The notes: generated by a model from the sequence alone, not told the origin. Counted from the first letter of the stretch, positions 20,013-30,053 are shown. The stretch: DNA of 64,000 nt from Bradyrhizobium liaoningense (GCF_018130785.1 NZ_JAFCJT010000001.1:868001-932000); one strand, 5' to 3'. A program made the numbers and translations.

Positions 20013-20579
20013 GCGCCATGGTTGGCATCCCCGGTTAACATCCTTCCCGACCTCGACGAACAGGCTCAACAAACCGTTAAGCGGCGCGCTCATTCCGGCA
20101 CGGCAGGGTATTCCTACGGGAGACAAAATTAACCGTTGGTTCCCCCTGCGCACAGCATGGTCCCGGTCCCGATCGAGCCAAGGGTTCGCGTGCCCCGTGC
20201 AGCAGGACGTCAGAAAGAACTACATCAGCATCGTGAACGACGGGCCCGGGACCGAACAGGCCGCCGGCACGGCGACGCGGTCTCGGCCGGGCACCGTGCA
20301 GGATCTGGTCAATCGCCTCACCGCCGTGCTGAAACGCCGTCTCCCCGGCGCGCAGAGCCCCACGATCGCGCCATGAAAGCACGGCCCGCGCGAAGGGCTC
20401 GATTTTGAATCCATTTGGATGGATCGATGGAACCTTAATTTAATGAATGCCATCGTATGTGACGGAGGCGCGCTCGCCCCGGGGCTAATTCTTTTGGCGC
20501 GCAGAAAAATCTATTCGATCTATTTACGAGTCCGAAAACGACGCGGCCATACATTGGATCGGATGAACAGGAGCTGGCA
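20013..20579. other. Long region between the ku cluster and the pilin gene
   Basis: This 567-base stretch has one weak small frame (20233-20376) and otherwise no gene. It contains several TTAA elements (20034, 20078, 20128 and 20435 regions) but none in the full TTAA-N7-TTAA arrangement. The AT-rich last 150 bases before the pilin start probably hold the pilin promoter; GGAGC lies at 20571-20575, ahead of the ATG at 20580. Confidence 0.4.
20233..20376 (+). CDS. Possible small protein of 47 residues
   Basis: A GTG-started frame with strongly GC-rich third positions and an amphipathic helix (VQDLVNRLTAVLKRRLPG). There is no clear ribosome binding site, and two overlapping frames are also open. 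I list it because third-position composition favours this frame, but it may be chance. Confidence 0.22.
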   Translation: MNDGPGTEQAAGTATRSRPGTVQDLVNRLTAVLKRRLPGAQSPTIAP

Positions 20580-20744
20580 ATGAGTTTGCTTAGGTCTTTC
20601 CTTGCCGACGAGACTGGCGCCACCGCCATCGAATACGGCCTGATCGCCGCCGGCATCGCGCTGGCCATCGTGACCGTCGTGAACAACACCGGCAGCCAGC
20701 TCCTCAACAACAAGTTCAACTCGATCAGCTCGTCGCTGAAGTAA
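20580..20744 (+). CDS. Flp/Fap-type IVb pilin
   Basis: A 54-residue prepilin too short for most gene finders. MSLLRSFLADETG is followed by ATAIEYGLIAAGIALAIV: the leader ends in Gly, the glutamate at +5 and the following tyrosine are in place, and the hydrophobic helix that packs the pilus core is clear. The ribosome binding site is AGGAGC at 20570-20575. No Tad/Cpa assembly genes are in the window, so this is an orphan copy that would depend on a cpa/tad locus elsewhere. Confidence 0.85.
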   Translation: MSLLRSFLADETGATAIEYGLIAAGIALAIVTVVNNTGSQLLNNKFNSISSSLK

Positions 20745-21190
20745 CGGCCGCCTCGTAACGGCAGCCCTGGCCTGACGCGAAGTCCTTGCACGCGCTGACT
20801 CCGGCACGGCAGTCCGCGCACGCTCCCTCGCCGATCTCGTCATTGCAAGCGCAGCGAAGCAATCCAGAGTTTCTCCGCGGAGGGATTCTGGATTGCTTCG
20901 CTGCGCTTGCAATGACGGAGGATGGGTGACGGAACAGCCCATCCATTCGCGTTTCGAACAGCGGACACATCTCCGCACTCTCGCGGCAGCTTTCGTCCCT
21001 TCGAGAAAGCGCGCAGGGAAAGCCAGGCGCCGGCTGGCACCTGAGATCCCATGTACGGATGAAAATGCGCACGGGTGGACCACAGGTAACGCTGGAACCG
21101 TGCTTTGACGGCCATGCGAGTCCTGATAGTCTTCGGCATGGCTCGAGCCGTGCCGCCAATCGATCAACCAGAGCTGTTTGAAGGATGCGG
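20745..21190. other. Pilin downstream region with long hairpin
   Basis: A 446-base region with no convincing gene. Its main feature is the perfect hairpin at 20838-20917, listed separately. The rest shows open frames in several directions but none with a start site or family character. Confidence 0.5.
20838..20917. repeat. Long perfect inverted repeat (dispersed palindromic element)
   Basis: The arms 20838-20868 and 20887-20917 are exact reverse complements over 31 bases, joined by an 18-base loop. The arm contains CATTGCAAGCGCAGCGAAGC. From memory, palindromes with this CATTGC...GCGAAGCAATCC core are scattered between genes in Bradyrhizobium and many other proteobacteria. The RNA would form a very stable hairpin on either strand, so it may end pilin transcription. 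Confidence 0.9.
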
Positions 21191-21628
21191 ATGAGAAGCG
21201 TGACGCTTTTGGCTCTCAGCCTCATGTTTGTCGGCACCTGGTCCCACGACGGCGCGAGAGGACAGACTTCGGTCGCGCCGCCGGTTTCGCTTGCTCCGCC
21301 CCAGGCATCGCCGCCACGCGCGAGCGCCAAAAATTCCAGAATTCCGCCGGCGGCGTCCGGGAGGCAGGCTCCACCCATGATCGGCGGCCCTCCGCCGGTG
21401 CCGAATCCCGCCGCCGACTACGATGGCTTCAGCGTCGGCACCGTCGACGACAACGACACTTCAAGTCAGGTGGCGCCGCCTGTGAGGTCTCGCGCGGCAA
21501 AGGGCTCCAAGTCCGATTTGGATACAAAGACCAATCTGGATACGAAAGGCCCCGCGGCTCAGCAATTGATCGATCAGGAAGACGAAGCGTTGAAACGAAA
21601 GCTGACGATCTGCAAAAACTGCAAATAG
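21191..21628 (+). CDS. Secreted proline-rich protein of unknown function
   Basis: A 145-residue product starting MRSVTLLALSLMFVGTW, a signal peptide probably cut after ARGQ-like residues. The mature part is low-complexity and Pro/Ala/Ser-rich, with a duplicated DLDTKT/NLDTKG motif and two cysteines at the very end (CKNCK). The ATG at 21191 has AAGG six bases before it; an ATG six bases earlier is in the same frame. No domain is recognised. Confidence 0.6.
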   Translation: MRSVTLLALSLMFVGTWSHDGARGQTSVAPPVSLAPPQASPPRASAKNSRIPPAASGRQAPPMIGGPPPVPNPAADYDGFSVGTVDDNDTSSQVAPPVRSRAAKGSKSDLDTKTNLDTKGPAAQQLIDQEDEALKRKLTICKNCK

Positions 21629-21832
21629 GGAGTTTGTCACCCGTTGGCCGGACCGATCGGCGACGGCGGGCAAGCTCGTTACCCGGACGGAGCGCAGCGA
21701 AATCCGGGCCAGGCAGCTCGCTGCATGGCTGACCTACCGCGACTGTCACCCGCCCGCGCTTTACCGCCCGGACATTTCCTGATCCTCTCTTCTCAACCAG
21801 CCGGATCAACCGGCCTGCCCCAGGGAGACGCC

Positions 21833-23467
21833 ATGAAGCTCGGGACCGCGATTGCGGAAATCATGAAGCGCGAGGGGATCGAGATCCTCTGCGGCTATCC
21901 GGTCAATCATCTGATCGAGCATGCGGCCAAGGCCGAGATCCGTCCCGTGATGGTGCGGCAGGAGCGCGTCGGCGTGCACATGGCGGATGCGATCTCACGC
22001 GTGACGTCGGGGCGTACGATCGGCGCGTTCTGCATGCAGCACGGGCCCGGCGCGGAGAACGCGATGGGCGGCGTCGCGCAATGCTACGGCGAGTCCGTTC
22101 CGGTGCTGGTGCTGCCGATGGGCTATCAGCGCCGGCTTGCGCATATCGAGCCGAACTTCAATTCCAGTGAGGCGATGAAGCCGTTCGCGAAATCGTCCGA
22201 GCCGATCATCCTCGCCGCGGAAGTCGCCAACATTTTTCGTCGTGCCTTCACCAAGCTCAAGAACGGCCGCGGCGGTCCCGTCATCGTCGAGATCCCCGCC
22301 GACATGTGGAACGAGGAGGTGCCGGAGCCGCTCAACTACACGCCGGTGCTGCGCACGCGCTACGGCGCCGATCCTGTTCATGTGAAGGAGGCAGCGGGCC
22401 TGCTCGTCAACGCGAAGCGCCCCGTGCTCTATGCCGGCCAGGGCGTGCACTACGCGCAGGCGTGGCCGCAACTGAAGCGGCTCGCCGAGCGGCTCGCCAT
22501 TCCCGTCACCACCAGTCTCGGCGGCAAGTCGTCGTTCCCGGAGACGCATCCGCTGTCGCTCGGCTCGGGCGGCCTCGCGGTGCCGCGCGCTGTGCCAAAA
22601 TTCCTGGCTGAGGCCGACGTCATCTTCGGCATCGGCTGCTCCTTCACGGAGACCAATTTCGGCATCGCGATGCCGAAGGGAAAGACCATCATCCACTCAA
22701 CGCTCGATCCGAACCATCTCAACAAGGATGTTGAGGCCAAGATGGGCCTCGTCGGCGACGCCGGCCTCGTGCTCGACGCACTGCTGGAGGAGATCGGCAA
22801 GACCGTCACGGCGGATCGCGACGCATCAGCGGTCGCGGCCGAGATCGCCACTTCGCACAAGGAGTGGCTGGCGAAATGGATGCCGAAACTCACCAGCAAC
22901 GACGCGCCGCTCAACCCCTATCGCGTGCTCTGGGACCTCCAGCACACCGTCGACGTCAGCAACACCATCATCACGCATGATGCCGGCAGCCCGCGTGACC
23001 AGCTCTCACCGTTCTGGAAATCGGTCGAGCCCCTCACCTATCTCGGCTGGGGCAAGACGACGCAGCTCGGCTACGGCCTTGGGCTCGCGATGGGCGCAAA
23101 ACTCGCAAGGCCCGACAAGCTCTGCATCAATGTCTGGGGCGACGCCGCGATCGGCTTCACGGGCATGGATTTCGAGACCGCGGTGCGCGAGCGCATCCCG
23201 ATCATGTCGATCCTGCTCAACAATTTCTCGATGGCGATCGAACTGAAGGTGATGCCGGTTTCGACCGAGAAATATCGCTCGACCGACATTTCCGGCGACT
23301 ACGCCGCGATGGCGCGCGCCTTCGGCGGCTATGGCGAGCGGGTGACCAAGCCTGAGGACATCATCCCCGCGATCAAGCGCGGCATCCAGAAGACGCAGGA
23401 AGGCGTGCCGGTGCTGCTGGAGTTCATCACCAGCAAGGAGACCGAGGTGTCGCGGCCGGGCACGTGA
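21833..23467 (+). CDS. Thiamine pyrophosphate-requiring enzyme, acetolactate synthase-like
   Basis: A 544-residue ThDP enzyme. The N-terminal domain has the catalytic glutamate region (MVRQERVGVHMADAISR), the central domain follows from about residue 190, and the C-terminal ThDP/metal motif runs GDAAIGFTG to LLNNFSMAIE. The start MKLGTAIAEIMKREG follows GGGAGACGCC. It resembles acetolactate synthase, oxalyl-CoA decarboxylase and benzoylformate decarboxylase relatives, but neighbours (a kinase and a hydrolase) do not indicate the substrate. True substrate unknown. Confidence 0.85.
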   Translation: MKLGTAIAEIMKREGIEILCGYPVNHLIEHAAKAEIRPVMVRQERVGVHMADAISRVTSGRTIGAFCMQHGPGAENAMGGVAQCYGESVPVLVLPMGYQRRLAHIEPNFNSSEAMKPFAKSSEPIILAAEVANIFRRAFTKLKNGRGGPVIVEIPADMWNEEVPEPLNYTPVLRTRYGADPVHVKEAAGLLVNAKRPVLYAGQGVHYAQAWPQLKRLAERLAIPVTTSLGGKSSFPETHPLSLGSGGLAVPRAVPKFLAEADVIFGIGCSFTETNFGIAMPKGKTIIHSTLDPNHLNKDVEAKMGLVGDAGLVLDALLEEIGKTVTADRDASAVAAEIATSHKEWLAKWMPKLTSNDAPLNPYRVLWDLQHTVDVSNTIITHDAGSPRDQLSPFWKSVEPLTYLGWGKTTQLGYGLGLAMGAKLARPDKLCINVWGDAAIGFTGMDFETAVRERIPIMSILLNNFSMAIELKVMPVSTEKYRSTDISGDYAAMARAFGGYGERVTKPEDIIPAIKRGIQKTQEGVPVLLEFITSKETEVSRPGT

Positions 23468-23562
23468 GGCGGTCACAAGGCCGCGGGCGCTGGCTCCTGC
23501 CGCAAGGAATGTGATAATCCGGCAGGATGTCGCGCATGTCGCGGCATCAAGCCGGATTGCGA

Positions 23563-26073
23563 ATGACCACCACTTCCAACGATGTCGCCGGGATCGACGA
23601 GTTCAGACGGCAATTGCAGTCGGCCGCGGCCGAGAACGCACGGCTGCGCAGCGAGCTTGCGATTGCAAGGGATCGCCAGGGCGCCAGCGCCGAGATTTTG
23701 CGCACCATCGCGGCCTCCCCGTCCGATGCGCGGCCGGTCTTCGCCGCGATCGCGTCCAGCTCGAAGCGCTTGCTCGGCGGCTTCTCGGCGACCGTGCTCC
23801 AGTTCATCGGCGACGAGCTGCATCTCGTGGCGTTCACGCCGACCAGCCCGGAAGCGGACGAAGGCCTGAAGGCCTCCTTCCCGAGGCGGATCGAGGACTT
23901 TCCGACCTTCGCGCTGGTGCGCGACGGCGAGACGATCCAGTTTCCAGACAGCGAAGCCGACGACGTGCCGGAGCTGAACCGCAATCTGGCGAGGCTGCGC
24001 GGCTTTCGCAGCGTGCTGTTCATGCCGCTGATGAACCGGGGCGCCCCGGTCGGCATGATCAGCGTCACGCGCGCCGAGCCCGGTGCGTTTGCGCCCGATC
24101 TCGTGCAATTGCTTCAGACGTTCGCCGACCAGGCCGTGATCGCGATCGAGAATGCGCGGCTGTTCAACGAGACGCGCGAGACGCTGGAGCGGCAGACCGC
24201 CACGGCCGACATCCTGAAGGTGATGGCCGGCTCGCCGTCGGACGTGCAGCCGGTGTTCGACGCGATCGCCGCCAACGCCAACCGGCTGATCGGCGGCTTC
24301 TCCACCGCGGTGCTGCGCTATGTCGACGGCGCCGCGCACCTCGCGGCGTTCACGCCCGGCGATCCGGCCGGCGACCGCGTGCTCCAGGCCTCGTTCCCGG
24401 TGCCGTTCGCGCAATTCCCGCCGTATCAGCTCGTGGCTAAAGGCGCCGCGGCGCAGCTCCCCGACACCGAGCTTGAGCCGGCCGCACGCGACATCGCGCG
24501 TTCCCGGGGCTTTCGCAGCATGCTGTTCACCCCCTTGATGAGCGAGGGCGAGGCCATCGGCGTCATCATCGCCACGCGCCGCGTGACCGGCGCGTTCGCC
24601 GAGCATCATGTGCGGCTGCTGCGGACCTTCGCCGACCAGGCGGTGATCGCGATCAAGAATGTCAGCCTGTTCAACGCGACGAAGGAAGCGCTGGAACGGC
24701 AGACCGCGACCGCTGACATCCTCAAGGTGATCGCGGCCTCGCCGGCTGATGTCACGCCGGTGTTTCAGGCGATCTCCGACAGTGCCAAGTCGCTGGTCGG
24801 AGGACATTCCTCCACCGTCACCCGCGTCGTCAACGGCATGCTGCATCTGGCCGCCTTCACCACCGACAACGAGGCCGGCAACGCGGAGCTGCTCAGCTCG
24901 TTCCCGGCGCCGCTTGCGGCATCGGGCATCCACAGCCGGGTGGCGACGAGCGGAGACTACGCCTTCCGCAGCGACATGCAGAACGAGCCCGATCTCACGG
25001 AGGCCATGCGCGAGCTGGCGCGAACGCGAGGCTATCGCAGCATCCTCGTGATTCCGATGCTGCGCGACGGCATCGCCATCGGAACCATCGGCGTGACGCG
25101 CCCCGAGGCGGGCCCATTCCCGGACAAGGCGATCAGCCTGCTCAAGACCTTTGCCGACCAGGCCGTGATCGCGGTCGAGAACACCCGCCTGTTCAACGAG
25201 GTGCAGGACCGCACGCGGGAGCTCGCCAAATCGCTCGACGATTTGCGCGCGGCGCAAGACCGGCTGATCCAGACCGAAAAGCTGGCCTCGCTCGGCCAGC
25301 TCACCGCCGGCATCGCGCACGAGATCAAGAACCCGCTCAACTTCGTCAACAATTTTGCCTCGCTCTCGGCCGAGCTGACCGACGAGCTGAACGAGGTGCT
25401 TGCGCCCGTCCCGCTCGCCGACGATCTGCGCGCGGAGGTCGACGAGCTGACGGGGCTGCTGAGAGACAATCTTGGAAAGGTCGTGCAGCACGGAAGGCGC
25501 GCCGATTCCATCGTCAAGAACATGCTTCTGCATTCGCGCGAGGGCGGCGGCGAGCATCGGCTGGCCGACATCAACGCGCTGGTCGAGGAGAGCCTCGACC
25601 TCGCCTATCACGGCGCGCGCGCCGAGAAGCCGCGGTTCGACGTGACGCTGAAGCGTGAGCTCGATCCCGCGGCAGGCTCCGCCGAAGTGTTTCCGCAGGA
25701 GATCACGCGGGTGTTGCTGAACCTGATCTCAAACGGTTTTTATGCGGTGACCAGGCGCAAGGCGGATGATGGCGCCGGCGGCTACGAGCCGGCGGTAACA
25801 GCGACGACGCGCGACCGCGGCGACAGCATCGAGATCCGCATTCGCGACAACGGCACCGGCATTCCGGAAGACGTGAAGGCGAAGATGTTCAATCCGTTCT
25901 TCACCACCAAGCCGGCTGGCGAAGGTACCGGTCTCGGACTGTCGATGAGCCACGACATCATCGTGAAGCAGCACGGCGGCACGATCGACGTCACGACGGA
26001 GCCCGGCGCGTTCACGGAGTTCACGATCCTGTTGCCGCGAAAGAGCAGCTTTGCGGATACGACCACAGGATAG
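23563..26073 (+). CDS. Cytoplasmic sensor histidine kinase with three GAF domains
   Basis: An 836-residue soluble kinase. A short coiled coil (residues 8-45) is followed by three similar GAF modules of about 170-180 residues. Each opens with a segment like TADILKVMAGSPSDVQPVF and closes with TFADQAVIAIENxRLFNE. Then come a coiled linker, an H-box LTAGIAHEIKNPLNFVNNFA and a HATPase domain (NLISNGFYAV, GTGIP, GEGTGLGLSMSHDI). There is no response regulator alongside, so the partner is unknown. Confidence 0.9.
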   Translation: MTTTSNDVAGIDEFRRQLQSAAAENARLRSELAIARDRQGASAEILRTIAASPSDARPVFAAIASSSKRLLGGFSATVLQFIGDELHLVAFTPTSPEADEGLKASFPRRIEDFPTFALVRDGETIQFPDSEADDVPELNRNLARLRGFRSVLFMPLMNRGAPVGMISVTRAEPGAFAPDLVQLLQTFADQAVIAIENARLFNETRETLERQTATADILKVMAGSPSDVQPVFDAIAANANRLIGGFSTAVLRYVDGAAHLAAFTPGDPAGDRVLQASFPVPFAQFPPYQLVAKGAAAQLPDTELEPAARDIARSRGFRSMLFTPLMSEGEAIGVIIATRRVTGAFAEHHVRLLRTFADQAVIAIKNVSLFNATKEALERQTATADILKVIAASPADVTPVFQAISDSAKSLVGGHSSTVTRVVNGMLHLAAFTTDNEAGNAELLSSFPAPLAASGIHSRVATSGDYAFRSDMQNEPDLTEAMRELARTRGYRSILVIPMLRDGIAIGTIGVTRPEAGPFPDKAISLLKTFADQAVIAVENTRLFNEVQDRTRELAKSLDDLRAAQDRLIQTEKLASLGQLTAGIAHEIKNPLNFVNNFASLSAELTDELNEVLAPVPLADDLRAEVDELTGLLRDNLGKVVQHGRRADSIVKNMLLHSREGGGEHRLADINALVEESLDLAYHGARAEKPRFDVTLKRELDPAAGSAEVFPQEITRVLLNLISNGFYAVTRRKADDGAGGYEPAVTATTRDRGDSIEIRIRDNGTGIPEDVKAKMFNPFFTTKPAGEGTGLGLSMSHDIIVKQHGGTIDVTTEPGAFTEFTILLPRKSSFADTTTG

Positions 26074-26094
26074 CGTCGCTCGGGAGGTGCCTTC

Positions 26095-27795
26095 ATGAAT
26101 CCAGCGCGGCTCATTCGGCGACAATTGCTGTCGCTGTCCGGCGTCGGCCTCATGCTGGGGGCGCTGTTCTTCGCGGCCGCGCTGACGCCGACGCTGATCC
26201 CGCGCAGCTATCTCACGCAAGGTGCCCTCGCCGGCGGCTGCTTTGCGATCGGCTATTTCGCCGGAATCCTGTGGCGCCGGCTGTGGCACTATCTCGAACT
26301 GCCCGAGCCTTCGGCGCGCACGAGATCAATTGCGAATGCGCTTGCCGCAGCCGTCTGCTTGCTCGTCGTCATTGTCTTCCTGTGGCGCACGGCCGAATGG
26401 CAGAACTCGATCCGCGCCGTGATGAAGATGGCGCCGGTCGAGACCGCCCATCCGTTCAAGGTCTGTATCATCGCCCTGATCACGTTCGTCGTGCTGCTGG
26501 CGCTGGGGCGGTTGTTCGCGCTCGTCGCCCGCTTGCTCGCCGCGCGCACACGACGCCTCGTGCCGCGGAAGGTCGCGAACGTGATCGGCGTGCTGGTCGC
26601 AGGCCTGCTGTTCTGGTCGATCGCCAGCAATGTCCTGATCCGCACGGCCTTCAACCTGCTCGACTCCTCCTTCCGCGAGCTCGACGCCTTGCAAGAGCCT
26701 GAGCGGCCGCAACCGACCGCCCCCGATCGAACAGGCAGTTCTGCGTCACTGGTGAAGTGGAAGGAGCTTGGCCGCATGGGGCGCCGATTCGTTGCCTCTG
26801 GCCCGACCGCGGCCGAGATCGGCCCCCTTACGGGAGGGCCTGCGCAGAATCCCGTGCGCGTCTATGTCGGCCTCGGCAGCCGCGACACGGCGCAGGCGCG
26901 CGCCAGGCTTGCGCTCGACGAGCTCAAGCGCCAGCACGGCTTCGACCGCAAAATCCTGATCGTCATCACGCCGACCGGCACCGGCTGGATCGATCCGGCC
27001 GCGATGGATACGGTCGAATATCTCCACCATGGCGATGTCGCGAGCGTCGCGATGCAGTATTCCTATCTCAACAGCCCGCTGTCGCTGCTATTTCAGCCGG
27101 AATACGGAGCGGAAGCGGCGCGCGCGCTGTTCGCGGAAATCTACGGCTACTGGACGACGCTGCCGAGGGACAAGCGGCCGAAGCTGTATCTGCACGGGCT
27201 CAGCCTCGGAGCCATGAACTCGGAGAAATCCGCGGAGCTGTTCGAGACGATCGGGGATCCCATTGCCGGCGCGCTGTGGAGTGGGCCGCCGTTCGAGAGC
27301 CACATCTGGCGCTCGGTCACCGCGAACCGCAATCCGGGATCGCCGGCCTGGCTGCCGGAATTCCGCGACAGCCGCTTCGTCCGCTTCATGAACCAGAACG
27401 GACCGACGGTGCCGCCGGATACGCCCTGGGGGCCGATGCGGGTCGTCTATCTGCAATATGCCAGCGACGCGATCACCTTCTTCGCCTACCGCGACGCCTA
27501 TCAGGCGCCGGACTGGATGAATGCGCCGCGCGGACCGGACGTGTCACCGGAGCTGCGATGGTATCCTATCGTGACGATGCTGCAGCTCGCCCTCGACATG
27601 GCGGTCGCGACCGCGACGCCGATGGGCTTTGGCCATGTCTACGCGCCCGAGCATTACGTCGATGCCTGGGTTGCGGTGACAGATGTCAGTGATTGGTCCG
27701 CCGAAGCACTCGCGCGTCTCAAGGAACAGCTTGCGGCGAAGGCGCGGAAGACGAGCGCAGGTGATGCCGACGACGATCCCGATCGCGGCGGCTAG
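26095..27795 (+). CDS. Membrane-anchored alpha/beta hydrolase (Abhydrolase_9 type)
   Basis: A 566-residue protein with about four N-terminal membrane segments (residues 12-35, 40-60, 82-100, 117-140 and possibly a fifth near 160-180) and a C-terminal hydrolase domain. The nucleophile elbow is GLSLG in YLHGLSLGAMNSEK. The architecture fits the PF15420/PF10081 family, whose substrates are largely unknown. It follows the kinase by 21 bases and may share its transcript. Confidence 0.85.
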   Translation: MNPARLIRRQLLSLSGVGLMLGALFFAAALTPTLIPRSYLTQGALAGGCFAIGYFAGILWRRLWHYLELPEPSARTRSIANALAAAVCLLVVIVFLWRTAEWQNSIRAVMKMAPVETAHPFKVCIIALITFVVLLALGRLFALVARLLAARTRRLVPRKVANVIGVLVAGLLFWSIASNVLIRTAFNLLDSSFRELDALQEPERPQPTAPDRTGSSASLVKWKELGRMGRRFVASGPTAAEIGPLTGGPAQNPVRVYVGLGSRDTAQARARLALDELKRQHGFDRKILIVITPTGTGWIDPAAMDTVEYLHHGDVASVAMQYSYLNSPLSLLFQPEYGAEAARALFAEIYGYWTTLPRDKRPKLYLHGLSLGAMNSEKSAELFETIGDPIAGALWSGPPFESHIWRSVTANRNPGSPAWLPEFRDSRFVRFMNQNGPTVPPDTPWGPMRVVYLQYASDAITFFAYRDAYQAPDWMNAPRGPDVSPELRWYPIVTMLQLALDMAVATATPMGFGHVYAPEHYVDAWVAVTDVSDWSAEALARLKEQLAAKARKTSAGDADDDPDRGG

Positions 27796-27798
27796 CCC

Positions 27799-29382
27799 CT
27801 ACTCCGCCATCTCCACCTGCTGCGTGACGGAGGGGCCGGCGAGCGGCCGCTCCTCCATCGCGATCAGGCAGAGCGCGGCGGTGGTCATCAGCGCGGTGGC
27901 GGCGCCGAAGACGTAGCGGAAAGCGTGCCGCATGTCGTCGGCGGGAATGGCGACCGCGCCGGCGGCATGATGCTCGCCGGCCAGCGGAACGTCGGCGCCG
28001 AGCGCGATCAGCAGGATCGCCGCGAACGCCGCGACCGTGAACGAGGACATCAGCGAGCGGAAGAAGTTCATCGCGCCCGTGATGGTGCCGACTTGTGGGC
28101 GCGCGACCGAATTCTGCAGCGAGACCACGCAGACCGGGAAGGTCGTGCCGAGGCCGAGCGCAAACGCCGCCATCAGCGTCAGCAGGCCCCACAGCGGCAA
28201 GGTGGTGACCGTGAGGCCGAGGCCGCACAGCGCGGCCCAGGACGTGCCGATGATGGCAACGCGCTTGTAGTGTTTTGCGCGCGCCATGGTGCGGCCGGCA
28301 ATCGCCGCGCCGCAGGTCGAGACCGCCGCGAGCGGAATCAATGCAAGCCCCGCCTCGCTGGCACTGAGGTGATAGACCTGCTCGTAATAGAGCGGAAGCT
28401 GCACGGTGAGGCCCGTGATCGCACCTAGGCCGCAGCCGCCGGCCGTCAACGCGAACGGCGCCACCGATCCCGTCAGCAGCTTCAAGGGCAGGAACGGCTC
28501 GTCGGCGCGGCGCGCGTGCCAGACGAAGGTGACTGCGAGGGCGACGGCGCCACCCACCATCGCAAGCACGGTCGGCGAAAGCCACGGATAACGCGTGCCG
28601 CCCCAGGTCACCACCAGCATGAAGACGACGGCTGAGGCCATCAGCAGGACGCCGCCGAGCCAGTCGACCTTGCGCTTGCGGTGGAACACCGGGATCTTCT
28701 TCATCTTCGGCAGCAGCAGCGCGATCGCCGCGGCGGCGAGCGGCAGATTGATCCAGAAGATCATCGACCAGTGCAGATGCTCTGCGAACACGCCGCCGAT
28801 GACCGGGCCAAGAATGCCGCCGACCATCCAGACGCTGGAGAAATAGGCCTGGTACTGTCCGCGCTCGCGCGGCGAGACGACGTCGGAGATCACGGTCTGG
28901 ACGACCGGCATGATGCCGCCGCCGCCGAGGCCCTGAAGGCCGCGCGCCAGAATCAGCATCGGCATGTTCGGCGCGATCGCGCACAGCACGGAGCCTGCGA
29001 CGAACAGGCTGAGCGAAATGATGATCATCGCGCGGCGGCCGTAGATATCGCTCAGCGTCCCGAACACCGGTGCGACCGCGGTCGAGGCGAGCAGATAGGC
29101 GGTGATGACCCAGGAGAGATTGGAGACGTCGTGAAACTGGCGCCCGATGGTCGGCAGCGCGGTGGCGACGATGGTCTGGTCGAGGGCTGCCAGGAACATC
29201 GTCAGCATCAGGCTGATCACGATGGTCCGGACCTCGTCCTGCGACAGCGGCGCCGGCGGCGCGAGCGAGGGCGCGTCATCGACGCTCAGGACCTCGCTCG
29301 GAAGGCGGGACAGCTCTTCGGCGATATCGTCGGGCAACGCCTGGATGTCGGCAGAACTGCTCTGCCGGTCGAACTTGTTCAT
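27799..29382 (-). CDS. DHA2-family (EmrB/QacA) multidrug MFS exporter
   Basis: A 527-residue transporter with about 14 membrane segments, the length of DHA2 drug:proton antiporters. MFS motif A is seen as GTLSDIYGRRAMI and motif C-type residues as GGGGIMPVVQ...GPVIGGVF. A hydrophilic N-terminus of about 50 residues precedes the first helix. The gene converges on the hydrolase gene with only three bases between stop codons. There is no periplasmic adaptor gene beside it. Confidence 0.9.
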   Translation of the reverse strand: MNKFDRQSSSADIQALPDDIAEELSRLPSEVLSVDDAPSLAPPAPLSQDEVRTIVISLMLTMFLAALDQTIVATALPTIGRQFHDVSNLSWVITAYLLASTAVAPVFGTLSDIYGRRAMIIISLSLFVAGSVLCAIAPNMPMLILARGLQGLGGGGIMPVVQTVISDVVSPRERGQYQAYFSSVWMVGGILGPVIGGVFAEHLHWSMIFWINLPLAAAAIALLLPKMKKIPVFHRKRKVDWLGGVLLMASAVVFMLVVTWGGTRYPWLSPTVLAMVGGAVALAVTFVWHARRADEPFLPLKLLTGSVAPFALTAGGCGLGAITGLTVQLPLYYEQVYHLSASEAGLALIPLAAVSTCGAAIAGRTMARAKHYKRVAIIGTSWAALCGLGLTVTTLPLWGLLTLMAAFALGLGTTFPVCVVSLQNSVARPQVGTITGAMNFFRSLMSSFTVAAFAAILLIALGADVPLAGEHHAAGAVAIPADDMRHAFRYVFGAATALMTTAALCLIAMEERPLAGPSVTQQVEMAE

Positions 29383-29537
29383 CTCGATCGGAAGCCGTGA
29401 GGCGGCGCAACGCCGCGAAGGATTCGTTCTATGCCGCCAATGTAGACAGCAAAGTTCTTCTCAGGCAGGCACCGCGGCGCATGGGTGCATCCCACCGCGG
29501 GGTCATCGCGATGACGTGATCCGACGTCGCAGGCGGA

Positions 29538-30053
29538 TCAGTCCTTCGGGCGTCGCTTCAGGCGTGCCCGTTTCGGCAGCTGCGCCGGCCATTGGACGAT
29601 GTGGTCCTCGAGCTCCTCGTCCGGGATCTCCTCCTCGCTGCCCTCGACCCGGCCGCGCACGGAGACGCCGGCTTCATGAACGGTGTTGGGATCGCCCGAG
29701 ACCAGCGGATGCCACCAATAGAGGTCGCGCCCTTCCGCGACCAGCTTGTAGCCGCAGCTCGGCGGCAGCCAGTTCAGGGTGCGGACATTGGCCGGGGTCA
29801 GGCGGACGCAGTCGGGAACCTTGGCGGAGCGATTCGGATAGTCCTTGCAACCGCAGGTCCCGGCATCGAGCAGCTTGCAGCCGACATGGGTGAAATAGAT
29901 GTCGCCGGTATCCTCGTCCTCGAGCTTGTTCAGGCAGCAGCGGCCGCAGCCGTCGCACAGGCTCTCCCATTCGGCCTCCGACAGCTCTTCCAACGTCTTG
30001 GTTTTCCAGAAGAATCCTTCCTGGCCTGAAGGTCGTTTGGGAGCTGCGGTCAT
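29538..30053 (-). CDS. YcgN-family cysteine cluster protein
   Basis: A 171-residue protein with a characteristic cysteine cluster: CDGCGRCC, then [18 protein letters not shown] and PDCVRLTP. The family (UPF0260/YcgN, related to the CxxCxxCC zinc/iron cluster domain) is widespread but not functionally defined. The start [16 protein letters not shown] at 30053 is chosen because the longer frame to 30125 lacks family character. The upstream gap to PBP1A is 294 bases and holds both promoters. Confidence 0.85.
   Translation of the reverse strand: MTAAPKRPSGQEGFFWKTKTLEELSEAEWESLCDGCGRCCLNKLEDEDTGDIYFTHVGCKLLDAGTCGCKDYPNRSAKVPDCVRLTPANVRTLNWLPPSCGYKLVAEGRDLYWWHPLVSGDPNTVHEAGVSVRGRVEGSEEEIPDEELEDHIVQWPAQLPKRARLKRRPKD

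Noticed and set aside
20840-21139. Frames across the hairpin repeat (residues such as LRHCKRSEAIQ)
   Set aside because: These are translations of the palindromic repeat, a common false gene call.
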